A stretch of DNA of 48,351 bases from a virus: positions 1 through 48,351 of the IMG/VR virus record IMGVR_UViG_3300033571_027799; one strand, 5' to 3'. Positions 39,202 to 46,398 of this stretch are shown here, piece by piece. Each line of letters starts with the position of its first letter. The first letter of the stretch is position 1. A program made the position numbers and the translations under genes. A model generated the notes under the pieces. It saw only the letters and a program-made list of their open reading frames with translations. It did no database searches and was not told where the DNA came from.

Positions 39202-39387
39202 TCAGGCATTACGAATGATTATAGTATAAATATTTCCAGGATTATGACTATTTATAACAGGTAGGTCTTGGTTATCATTTATAGCATAGGCTTGATAGAC
39301 AATAGATTTTTGTAATACATATTCTTTTAGGTCTATATTAGTCTTTGGTGATAACGAGATGGTTTCGTATTGAATAGATATTTGCAT
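39202..39387 (-). CDS. Small hypothetical protein
   Basis: The 61-residue product MQISIQYETISLSPKTNIDL is probably a small beta-rich protein (ISLSPKTNIDLKEYVLQKSI, GNIYTIIIRNA). It stands alone between two gaps, with a hairpin upstream of it (39419-39445). Nothing more can be recognised. Confidence 0.5.
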   Translation of the reverse strand: MQISIQYETISLSPKTNIDLKEYVLQKSIVYQAYAINDNQDLPVINSHNPGNIYTIIIRNA

Positions 39388-39418
39388 AATTATTTTCTTT
39401 TTAGTATATTAATCAAAT

Positions 39419-39445
39419 AAGCCAGCTCCATACGGATACTGGCTT
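39419..39445 (-). terminator. Hairpin after the virion gene, possible weak terminator
   Basis: The minus strand forms AAGCCAG ... CTGGCTT with an inner TCC/GGA pairing, 31 nt after the stop of the 249-residue virion gene. It is followed by ATTTGATTAA, only a weak U-rich tail, so it may stabilise mRNA rather than terminate. Confidence 0.55.
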
Positions 39446-39475
39446 ATAAGATAGAATAAATTTTATGAATTTAAC

Positions 39476-40225
39476 TCAGCCTGTTTTGGCTTTGTAGTCA
39501 TTATTTGTAACTGGAAGGCGAGCACCACCCTTATAGGTGAGCTGACCAGGAGCTGTTCTAGAAGGATTAGCAGCATTATCTGTTCCGGGATTTTCTGTAC
39601 TTCCCGCAGGACCAGATAAAACAACATTACCACTAGTACTACCAGTAGCAGTATCTGTAAGTGTGAAAGAGTTATTGTCAACTCGAACAATAGAATAAAC
39701 TCCGTCTGTAGCACTTCCAGATGTAAAATCTAGTTTAACAACATCTCCTGTAACAAGGCCGTGGGCCGCAATAGTTACAGTAACAGCATAGCCAGTTCTG
39801 CTATATGTACCATTTTCACTGTATTTGCCAGTATAAGAATTCCACTGAGCTGTTCTAATTGCTGTGGCTGTTTTAGTTACTTTATAGCTTTCTCTCTTAG
39901 CGATACTTCTAACTTGACCAGGAAGATCTGCACCGCTTCGTAAAACCATATTACTTTGACCAGCAACTGTTGTGCTATATCTCATAGCTGTTGGCTTGGT
40001 ATTATTATAAGCAATTGGACCAGCCGATACTGCCTTGTCTGTTTCTGTTCCGTCTACTACTGTAGAAGCAAAGGCTTCTACCTGAGCCCTAGATACTGCA
40101 ACATTTTTTAGAATTGGAGAAACTGATCCGGCTCTTGCGGCTGTGCCGCGATTGTTAACAGAACCGCTGCCTTTTAAGTTTGGCTGTGTTGTATAATCAA
40201 CACCTGATGTATTTGCTATGGCCAT
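39476..40225 (-). CDS. Virion structural protein
   Basis: The 249-residue product MAIANTSGVDYTTQPNLKGS is rich in Ser, Thr, Gly and Val. Residues about 148-200 (YAVTVTIAAHGLVTGDVVKL, DGVYSIVRVDNNSFTLTDTA) form a small beta domain found in phage head, tail and fibre proteins. The N-terminal half (KNVAVSRAQVEAFASTVVDG) is helical. It ends NDYKAKTG. It is preceded by a GGTGTAAA element and followed by a hairpin, a stand-alone late-type unit. An exact virion role cannot be named. Confidence 0.7.
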   Translation of the reverse strand: MAIANTSGVDYTTQPNLKGSGSVNNRGTAARAGSVSPILKNVAVSRAQVEAFASTVVDGTETDKAVSAGPIAYNNTKPTAMRYSTTVAGQSNMVLRSGADLPGQVRSIAKRESYKVTKTATAIRTAQWNSYTGKYSENGTYSRTGYAVTVTIAAHGLVTGDVVKLDFTSGSATDGVYSIVRVDNNSFTLTDTATGSTSGNVVLSGPAGSTENPGTDNAANPSRTAPGQLTYKGGARLPVTNNDYKAKTG

Positions 40226-40262
40226 TTTAAATCTCCATTATTTTGGTGATAGAATTCAAAAG

Positions 40263-40273
40263 TATTTACACCT
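40263..40273 (-). promoter_or_regulatory. GGTGTAAA late-promoter-like element
   Basis: The minus strand reads AATTAAGGTGTAAATACTTT; the motif ends 42 nt upstream of the virion gene ATG at 40225. Confidence 0.45.
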
Positions 40274-40938
40274 TAATTTGTAGATTTTAATACTTTTTGA
40301 TATATTAATTCTAGTGCATTAATTGAATTAACTCTGATGCCAGATAAATTGGCCTTTTCAATTAAATTAATATGATTACTATTCCAAATATTACCATTAC
40401 AAATGAGATTTAAGTCTTTGTTTTTTTTATTTATTAGAACACAAGCTAAGATATTATCATTAATGTCGTCTAAAAAATATCCTGTAGATGGATAGGCCGT
40501 TTTAATGCCATAAGAAACTAAAATTTGAGCAACTTTATATAAAAGCTCATATGAGCAAAGTCTATATTCTAGAATATACCTTAATTCTACATTATATTTA
40601 TCACAAAGCTGTTTTTGGATATTAATATCCTCCCTAAATTTATCATATTTTCTATTAGTTAGGAAATATACAGGGCAAACTAAATCTATAATTTTGGCTC
40701 CATTTTTAATAGATACTTCTATCAGCTCTGTTCTATTTTTAGAATCTAAAATCCCCAAAGGATAGTCTATAGGAGAAGATATGTCTATTTGAGTATTTTT
40801 TAATAAGCTTTTGGCAAGTTTAACGTGTGGCGGGAGTACTGACAGAATATTAATAGGGAATTTAAGAACTTTTGCTAAGACATCTTTTATCTCAATATCA
40901 TTACTAGCCATATCATAATAAGAATATTCTAATTGCAT
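40273..40938 (-). CDS. DeoC-like (deoxyribose-phosphate aldolase family) protein
   Basis: The 221-residue product shows the class I DERA pattern: IDYPLGILDSKNRTELIEVS, then IKNGAKIIDLVCPVYFLTNR (D85), LRYILEYRLCSYELLYKVAQ (E124) and VSYGIKTAYPSTGYFLDD, where K146 fits the Schiff-base lysine of I-K-T-S-T-G-F but three residues (A-Y-P) separate K-T from S-T-G. DERA cleaves deoxyribose-5-phosphate to acetaldehyde and glyceraldehyde-3-phosphate. In a phage the gene could recycle deoxyribose or make a sugar for modification. The inserted residues make strict DERA activity uncertain. The gene starts 1 nt after the ClpP-like stop. Confidence 0.7.
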   Translation of the reverse strand: MQLEYSYYDMASNDIEIKDVLAKVLKFPINILSVLPPHVKLAKSLLKNTQIDISSPIDYPLGILDSKNRTELIEVSIKNGAKIIDLVCPVYFLTNRKYDKFREDINIQKQLCDKYNVELRYILEYRLCSYELLYKVAQILVSYGIKTAYPSTGYFLDDINDNILACVLINKKNKDLNLICNGNIWNSNHINLIEKANLSGIRVNSINALELIYQKVLKSTN

Positions 40939-40939
40939 T

Positions 40940-41611
40940 TTATTTGGCTTTTTTGAGAGAGTCTATATGAGGATATTTTTTATCTCCAAGAATACCATCT
41001 GCAAAACCGTAAGTAACCGCTTCTTGTGCATTCAAAATCCAGTCACACTTACTTGCTAGTTGAGACTGAATATGTTTTTTCGCCATCATTCTTTTCCAAT
41101 TTTTTTCTTTTGCCATATTACTTTGCATACACCGATCAACAAAAATATCAATCATCTTATCGCATTCTCTTTCATTCCATTGCACACTTTCTGCCGCAGC
41201 TTTAGAATGTTCGCTATCTAGACTAATAGATCCATAATGAATCAGAACATTAACATTAGGCATTAGAACTCTTGTGGTGGGAGACTGAAAAATAATACCA
41301 CTAGCAGACTGTACCTTACCATACGCTAAAATGATAGTTTTAGATTTAGAGTGTTTAATACTATCATAAATAGCCATACAATCTTCCCAATCTCCGCCGG
41401 GAATATGCATATGTATTAAAATAGGTTCATTAGATAATAGATTTAGATATCTTAAATTTTTTTCAAATACTATTGCGGCCCTATAGTCTACTCCGGGATC
41501 AGCTTCTGATTCTCCAACATATGAGTGTAAAAAGATTTCTCTATTTTTAATATCAATATTGTATGAGTGAACTGATTGCAGTTCTATGTCTGTTAAATTA
41601 GCATTGGACAT
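40940..41611 (-). CDS. ClpP-like serine protease (prohead protease type)
   Basis: The 223-residue product has the ClpP fold motifs: PILIHMHIPGGDWEDCMAIY (strand and G-G), GKVQSASGIIFQSP with S102 at the place of the catalytic Ser, and PNVNVLIHYGSIS with H125. CDWILNAQEAVTYGFADGIL supplies the third residue and the ClpP C-terminal helix (A-x-x-Y-G-x-x-D). Phage ClpP-like proteins often act as prohead maturation proteases, but a host-type protease adaptor role is possible. It lies in the late region, close to genes with unclear virion roles, which favours head maturation. Confidence 0.85.
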   Translation of the reverse strand: MSNANLTDIELQSVHSYNIDIKNREIFLHSYVGESEADPGVDYRAAIVFEKNLRYLNLLSNEPILIHMHIPGGDWEDCMAIYDSIKHSKSKTIILAYGKVQSASGIIFQSPTTRVLMPNVNVLIHYGSISLDSEHSKAAAESVQWNERECDKMIDIFVDRCMQSNMAKEKNWKRMMAKKHIQSQLASKCDWILNAQEAVTYGFADGILGDKKYPHIDSLKKAK

Positions 41612-41616
41612 ATTGA

Positions 41617-42045
41617 TTATAGTTCTTTATAAATTTTGTTATTGATATCTCTCATAACTTCTGAATCACTAAATGCTTTACCAACAGCTATTCTAAATCT
41701 GTATCTTGTAAATATATCTAGCGTTTCAACACCACTCGTTGTTTCAATAATATCTGCAATGTTCTTAGTAATATCAAAAGTTGTATGACCGATCCAAAAA
41801 TTAAAAATCTTACCACTAGCAGTATTTTCATTAAATGGGATGATCCCCATGGGAGTAGCAATAACTCTAATCTGTTTAGTCGTTTTAGATTTTAATGGAC
41901 TCTCAATAGTTTTATCTTCTTCTTCTTTATCTTCATAGGGTAAAAATTTATCTTCTTCTTCTAAGAAATCTTCTAGTTCTTCTATATCATCTAAACCAAA
42001 AGGATCGACCCATTTTTGCCAAATAATAAGATTTTGGGATTCCAT
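41617..42045 (-). CDS. Conserved phage-type hypothetical protein
   Basis: Starting at the ATG at 42045 (AAAGGA 8 nt upstream) gives 142 residues; the ATG at 42051 is too close to the same ribosome-binding site. The N-terminal third is very acidic (EELEDFLEEEDKFLPYEDKE). The C-terminal domain (RVIATPMGIIPFNENTASGK, IFNFWIGHTTFDITKNIADI, TRYRFRIAVGKAFSDSEVMR) looks conserved and well folded, and I recall similar phage proteins without a known function. A GGTGTATT element lies about 36 nt upstream. Confidence 0.7.
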   Translation of the reverse strand: MESQNLIIWQKWVDPFGLDDIEELEDFLEEEDKFLPYEDKEEEDKTIESPLKSKTTKQIRVIATPMGIIPFNENTASGKIFNFWIGHTTFDITKNIADIIETTSGVETLDIFTRYRFRIAVGKAFSDSEVMRDINNKIYKEL

Positions 42046-42076
42046 ATGCATTATCCTTTATAAGATACTCTTATAG

Positions 42077-42087
42077 AAAATACACCC
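42077..42087 (-). promoter_or_regulatory. GGTGTATT late-promoter-like element
   Basis: The minus strand reads CTCAAGGGTGTATTTTCTAT, 30-36 nt upstream of the start of the conserved hypothetical gene. Confidence 0.5.
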
Positions 42088-42134
42088 TTGAGTATATAAT
42101 AAGAGATTAGTTGACCGATTACATTAATTTGTTT

Positions 42135-42554
42135 TTATAGTTTAAAAACTGAACTTGGTCTTACTAAAGGCTTGTTAACTTTAATTGCCTTATTTAGTTC
42201 TTCATTTAGAAGAGGATAAAAATAAATAATATTGTCAATAAATAGTTTTGATTTTATATTTTCAGTATCGTGCTTTTTTAGTATTTTTAAGATTTGTTTT
42301 TTAAATAGTCCTCTATTTAGTAGTAATAGAAGTTCAGCATATTTTTCTGAAAGTTTAATGATATCATCTGAATTACTATTTTCTAGGTCCGGTATTGTAC
42401 ACGATATATCTATGTCCGCATTAGACGTAATAGAAAAAGATATAGTTCCAAGATCCTTATCGTATACTATCTGATCAGATTCAGTTTGTTTTATAGGCTC
42501 GCTCTTAAATAAGAGATTTAATAATTTTTTGTATATTTGGTAGATTTGTTTCAT
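42135..42554 (-). CDS. Hypothetical protein
   Basis: With the ATG at 42554 the product has 139 residues; the longer frame to 42608 uses codons overlapping the preceding gene. It starts MKQIYQIYKKLLNLLFKSEP, a basic helix, then has a beta stretch (DLGTISFSITSNADIDISCT) and helices in the C-terminal half. The 50-nt overlap with the upstream gene suggests coupling. Its function is unknown; the beta-then-helix arrangement does not identify a family. Confidence 0.55.
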   Translation of the reverse strand: MKQIYQIYKKLLNLLFKSEPIKQTESDQIVYDKDLGTISFSITSNADIDISCTIPDLENSNSDDIIKLSEKYAELLLLLNRGLFKKQILKILKKHDTENIKSKLFIDNIIYFYPLLNEELNKAIKVNKPLVRPSSVFKL

Positions 42555-42852
42555 ATGTAGATATTGGTAAGGTAAAACTATTTTTAAGCTCTGGCCGAAA
42601 TGGCACAAAAACGATATAGAAAATATGTACTTGGTCTAATACCAAAATATCAGATAATTTATAGTTCACAGACTTTGCAGCATTTTCTCCTATATGTAAT
42701 CCTAGGAGATGAACTAAACTATCCTCAATATTTTGATATGAAGAAAGCTCAATATATGGAAGACTAATAGTATCCTCTGATAAGGATAATACTTCATACT
42801 TGAAACTTTTTTCATTTAATATTAGTGGAAAAATATTAAGTAGAGACTTCAT
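42505..42852 (-). CDS. Hypothetical protein
   Basis: The product of the ATG at 42852 (AGG 7 nt upstream) has 115 residues. LPYIELSSYQNIEDSLVHLL and GLHIGENAAKSVNYKL, then VHIFYIVFVPFRPEL, alternate strand and helix in a manner faintly like a NUDIX fold, but the R-E-x-x-E-E box is absent. It overlaps the sigma-factor stop by 17 nt and the next gene by 50 nt. No confident family. Confidence 0.5.
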   Translation of the reverse strand: MKSLLNIFPLILNEKSFKYEVLSLSEDTISLPYIELSSYQNIEDSLVHLLGLHIGENAAKSVNYKLSDILVLDQVHIFYIVFVPFRPELKNSFTLPISTYETNLPNIQKIIKSLI

Positions 42853-43429
42853 CATATTGCCTAATAATATCAATTCCTCGTTTAATGTTTTGTCTTACTG
42901 CTTCTCTAGAAACACCATATTTTTCTCCTATCGCAGACAGGGTTTCGTTCTGGAAATAGTACATCTTAATTTGATCTCTCTGCTTATCAGAAATATCAGT
43001 AGTATTTAACAGGGCGTTTATATTATCAGAAATATTGGAGGCTCGTTCTTTATCTAGTAAAATATCTAATGGAGAAGGATTTTTATGATCCACAATAGTA
43101 GAATTTAAATTATAAGAACTATCTTCTTTATCAAAATCTAGACTCATATCTTTGCGTTTTTTATACTTATTTGTTACATAAGTTTTAATAGCCCAGATAG
43201 CGCATTGATTTCTATAAGAGTAGAGTGTTTTTTGTTGTCCGCTCTTGCCTTTGCGTTCAGGATCAAATCTCCAATCAGCATACATAATTGCTGTAGCAAC
43301 ATCTGATATCGCATCAGAATTTTTTAACATTTCTGCCGATAGGCCATTATAGAATTTTGGACCAAATTTAGATATGGTTTTTTTAGCTAAATGTATATAC
43401 GTATCAAGACCGTCAAATTCCTTGTTCAT
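42836..43429 (-). CDS. Late RNA polymerase sigma factor, T4 gp55-like
   Basis: The 197-residue product has the short sigma architecture of T4 gp55. Residues about 40-85 (VATAIMYADWRFDPERKGKS, TLYSYRNQCAIWAIKTYVTN) match the conserved region-2-like block. The C-terminus (NETLSAIGEKYGVSREAVRQ, NIKRGIDIIRQY) is a helix-turn-helix like region 4. gp55 directs host polymerase to late promoters that have only an extended -10 element. A matching set of GGTGTA(T/A) elements occurs upstream of virion genes in this window. An AAAGGA ribosome-binding site precedes the ATG. Confidence 0.88.
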   Translation of the reverse strand: MNKEFDGLDTYIHLAKKTISKFGPKFYNGLSAEMLKNSDAISDVATAIMYADWRFDPERKGKSGQQKTLYSYRNQCAIWAIKTYVTNKYKKRKDMSLDFDKEDSSYNLNSTIVDHKNPSPLDILLDKERASNISDNINALLNTTDISDKQRDQIKMYYFQNETLSAIGEKYGVSREAVRQNIKRGIDIIRQYDEVST

Positions 43430-43481
43430 TTAAAGTCCTTTAAGGGTGTCCTTGTTATCAATAATAGTAAATCTACATAAT

Positions 43482-44165
43482 TTACTTGGTTAATTTTTTC
43501 CACATTTTAGGATCGGGCCTATCATCATCCCCAGGTTTAGCTGGTCGATATTTCTTGCCTTCTCTTTGCTTCTTTTGACGAATATTATCCCAAAGACCTT
43601 GTTTGTCTTTGCTAGTAGATGTATCGTCATCCTCTGAGACATACATGATAAAATCGTGAATGGTTCTCATGTAATCCTCTGTGATGGCGATTTTACCCTG
43701 TAACCAGCTTTCTGTCAAATTTTCTTTTACGGATGGGTTGTCTATAGCATCTAGTATAGCCTGAGAGTGGTTGGCTATGGCCCTCAAAGATCCAATATTC
43801 ATTTCATAGAAATCTTCTTTATATTCCATTAATTCTGTTTCTGGAGACTCGTTTTCTTCTGCTATTAAGTCATTAGTTTCAATTCTGGTGTCGGTAGACA
43901 TTGGCTGTAATTGATCCATAGTCTTTTTTAAGATATCGTCTTTATTCCAAAACTGTCCACTATTAGTAGCAACATAAGACACTATACTGCCCATATCATC
44001 CGGTAAAGAATCTACAGAATTTACTATACCTTCACTACCATAATGTTTACAAAGACTATTTATATTTTTAACTTTATCTCCAGGCTTTACGGCCATAGGA
44101 GTATTCACCGATACGCTTTTTGCTGCTTCAACAAGACTATTTAGTATTTTATAAATTCTATCCAT
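43482..44165 (-). CDS. Hypothetical acidic phage protein
   Basis: The 227-residue product has an N-terminal part with a KOW/SH3-like stretch (VKPGDKVKNINSLCKHYGSE, GIVNSVDSL), an acidic helical middle (LMEYKEDFYEMNIGSLRAIA) and a C-terminus with GLWDNIRQKKQREGKKYRPA, a motif I recall in several phage proteins. Its role is unknown. A virion or late-gene connection is possible because it lies between the ferritin-like and sigma genes. Confidence 0.6.
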   Translation of the reverse strand: MDRIYKILNSLVEAAKSVSVNTPMAVKPGDKVKNINSLCKHYGSEGIVNSVDSLPDDMGSIVSYVATNSGQFWNKDDILKKTMDQLQPMSTDTRIETNDLIAEENESPETELMEYKEDFYEMNIGSLRAIANHSQAILDAIDNPSVKENLTESWLQGKIAITEDYMRTIHDFIMYVSEDDDTSTSKDKQGLWDNIRQKKQREGKKYRPAKPGDDDRPDPKMWKKLTK

Positions 44166-44189
44166 TTTATTTACCTTATTTATTTTGAA

Positions 44190-44756
44190 TTAAACTTGTA
44201 ATGTTAAAAAATTATCAAGACCCATTTGTTCTATAAGTTTAAGAAAACCTTCATATAGTCGGATGCCATCCTCACTACCTTGTAAAAGAGGAATCATGAT
44301 ATTAGCTGTCATTTCATCTCCAACTGCTCTAGCGGCAACTATCGTTTCTTTTTCTGCTGCTGCTGCTTCTCTGACAGAATTCAGATTGTATTGTATCATA
44401 GAAAGCATATCATGTCTTTTCCATGCTGTAGGACTAATTATTAGTGGTTGATAATCAGCGTCAAAAAATTCTAGCCTATCAATATTAATAGTTGCATGCT
44501 CATGTTCTTGTTCTGCGTCTTTTTTGAAAATAGCCGCAAGTTTTTTATATCCCCATCTTTCAAGATGAACAGCTTGGGCCGTAAGTTCTGTAGTTTGTTG
44601 CCAATGAATATTGAGAGATTTTTTAAGAAGGTCTATTACTGTTTCCGTAGAGTAGTTCGTAACTTCTTGAGATTGAGTATTTTCTGATTGATTCTCCATA
44701 TTAGATGTTTTACTTTCTTGATCTTTATCTTGTAGTAGTTCAGATATTGTTTTCAT
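44190..44756 (-). CDS. Ferritin/bacterioferritin-like protein
   Basis: The 188-residue product has a disordered, Gln/Ser-rich N-terminus (KDQESKTSNMENQSENTQSQ) and a four-helix bundle core: LNIHWQQTTELTAQAVHLER (E with H nearby), AAIFKKDAEQEHEHATINID (E-x-x-H) and later AAEKETIVAARAVGDEMTAN and QGSEDGIRLYEGFLKLIEQM (second set of ligands). The arrangement fits bacterioferritin-like di-iron proteins that bind and oxidise iron. It may protect against oxidative stress or be a virion protein. The next gene upstream is only 3 nt away. Confidence 0.7.
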   Translation of the reverse strand: MKTISELLQDKDQESKTSNMENQSENTQSQEVTNYSTETVIDLLKKSLNIHWQQTTELTAQAVHLERWGYKKLAAIFKKDAEQEHEHATINIDRLEFFDADYQPLIISPTAWKRHDMLSMIQYNLNSVREAAAAEKETIVAARAVGDEMTANIMIPLLQGSEDGIRLYEGFLKLIEQMGLDNFLTLQV

Positions 44757-44759
44757 TGA

Positions 44760-45320
44760 TCACCAAGCCCTGCATGACCAGTATCGACTTTTCCATTTTG
44801 GTCCTGGATTGTCGCAGTTGTGTCTTGCTCTAAAGTTTTTACGTCTTCCTGGAATATTCTTTTTAATTCGCATATTAGGATCACCAAATCTGACTATTAC
44901 GACTTTGCCTTTGTCGTTCTTAACGTAAACTGCAGATTTTTTGGGTCCATCAGGAGTTCTAAAGGGTTTATTTAAGGTTACTTTGCGTCCTTGGTATTCT
45001 GATGCTATTAAGTGAGAAACATCATATTCTTCTATATCTTCCCCAAAATCTATATAATCTTCTGATTTTGGAATAATAAGATTAGATAATGTGAGTAATT
45101 CCTCTGGTTCTTCACAACTTTCGCAATCATAAGCTAAACTAAATCCTAATATTTCTAATACTTGGTCTAATATATTACTCTTAGTTTTTTGAGTTTGACC
45201 TAAGCATACCGCCACTCTTTGTTTTGTATCACTATAATCTCGCTTCATTACTTCGTCGCCCATGCAACGACTAATGAATTTATCTTTATCTTCGTCTTTA
45301 CGTCTTGAGGGGATTGGCAT
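44760..45320 (-). CDS. Conserved phage protein with C-terminal RYWSCRAW motif
   Basis: The 186-residue product MPIPSRRKDEDKDKFISRCM has a conserved N-terminal motif (D-x-F-I-S-R-C-M-x-D then KQRVAVCLGQ), an acidic middle, and a basic C-terminal domain (PKKSAVYVKNDKGKVVIVRF, GDPNMRIKKNIPGRRKNFRA, then NCDNPGPKWKSRYWSC). I recall this C-terminal block in large phage head-associated proteins. Its function, possibly in head assembly, is not established. A GGTGTATA element lies 28 nt upstream. Confidence 0.65.
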   Translation of the reverse strand: MPIPSRRKDEDKDKFISRCMGDEVMKRDYSDTKQRVAVCLGQTQKTKSNILDQVLEILGFSLAYDCESCEEPEELLTLSNLIIPKSEDYIDFGEDIEEYDVSHLIASEYQGRKVTLNKPFRTPDGPKKSAVYVKNDKGKVVIVRFGDPNMRIKKNIPGRRKNFRARHNCDNPGPKWKSRYWSCRAW

Positions 45321-45342
45321 AAATAGTATCTCCTGGATAATT

Positions 45343-46398
45343 TTATATACACCTAGAGATAATATTAGCAGAATTAGCCCAACTTAATTTTTTGGCCGTA
45401 TTTAGTCCATGAATATTAGTATTAATTCTATTACTATAAACATGTCTCATATAATCAATAGTTTGATCTATTTGAGAATCCCCTATTTTTGCCCAATTAC
45501 CTTGTCCTTGAAAAACTTTATTGTCAAATGCTGGCTCAACAGCATCAATATCTACTAAATAGCAATTATCCTTATTGCAAAATTCTGTATGTGCTGAGTA
45601 GTTGGTGGCTATGGTTGGCTTATTCATTGCCATAGTCTCTAAAAGTTCTAAATTCCAACCTTCTGCTCTACTTATATATAAGCCGCAATCACTATTAGTT
45701 ATTAATTGGGCAATATCTGAGTGACTTTTTAGGCCCGGAATGACTTTTAATCTGAAATCAGAACTATATAAATTTTTCCATTTTTGAATCTCATCTGCAT
45801 TAGAATATGAATTAGTATGTTCTGCTGCTAATATTATTAGTCTAACATCATCTTGATCTGGAAAAGCTTTTTTAAATAGCTCTGGTAATAAGTCATGCCC
45901 CTTACGAACTTCCCATTTACCAATAGTTAAAAATGTATATATATTTGTATCATCTCTTTTAAGATTATGATCAAATATTGTAGTATCTACTCCTAAAGGC
46001 ACAACATGAATTTGGCTTTTTATATTATTCTGTTCTAAAACTTGTTTGGCCCAATTAGATGAACAAAAAATTTCATCTGGAATAGACAAGTGATTTTTTT
46101 CAAAGTTATTAAAAGTATCTAATTCGAAAAAAGGATAAGCATAATATCTTCCTCTGCCAATGTGTTCAGCTAAGTCAAATTGATGCCATATCTTAATATG
46201 AGGAGCATATGGATCAAATTCTGATCTGTTATTTAGCAATTGTCCTATAAGGTCGTATTCTTCTTGACTATTAACAGTAGGATTACCTATAGGAAAATAA
46301 CTAATATTATAATCCTTACTAAGATACTTAATAATATTAATAGACGCTATGCCATAACCAGTTAAGTTCAAAGGAGCAGAAATATTGATTTTTTTCAT
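45343..46398 (-). CDS. GT4-family glycosyltransferase
   Basis: The 351-residue enzyme begins KKINISAPLNLTGYGIASIN, with an N-terminal G-Y-G loop. FCSSNWAKQVLEQNNIKSQI and HVVPLGVDTTIF mark the domain junction; YTFLTIGKWEVRKGHDLLPE (K-x-x-x-R-K-G) starts the donor domain; and GLYISRAEGWNLELLETMAM, NKPTIATNYSAHTEF carries the E-x7-E donor-site motif. It is a single-domain-pair retaining transferase without the zinc insertion of the 556-residue relative. It lies away from the main glycan cluster, between GMP reductase and virion-type genes, so it may serve virion decoration. Confidence 0.88.
   Translation of the reverse strand: MKKINISAPLNLTGYGIASINIIKYLSKDYNISYFPIGNPTVNSQEEYDLIGQLLNNRSEFDPYAPHIKIWHQFDLAEHIGRGRYYAYPFFELDTFNNFEKNHLSIPDEIFCSSNWAKQVLEQNNIKSQIHVVPLGVDTTIFDHNLKRDDTNIYTFLTIGKWEVRKGHDLLPELFKKAFPDQDDVRLIILAAEHTNSYSNADEIQKWKNLYSSDFRLKVIPGLKSHSDIAQLITNSDCGLYISRAEGWNLELLETMAMNKPTIATNYSAHTEFCNKDNCYLVDIDAVEPAFDNKVFQGQGNWAKIGDSQIDQTIDYMRHVYSNRINTNIHGLNTAKKLSWANSANIISRCI
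45344..45354 (-). promoter_or_regulatory. GGTGTATA late-promoter-like element
   Basis: The minus strand reads TCTAGGTGTATATAAAATTA, overlapping the 3' end of the glycosyltransferase gene; it ends 28 nt upstream of the ATG at 45320. Confidence 0.5.

Noticed and set aside
41127-41132. GGTGTA motif inside the ClpP-like gene
   Set aside because: It is in coding sequence with no gene start at the right distance; it shows the motif also occurs by chance.
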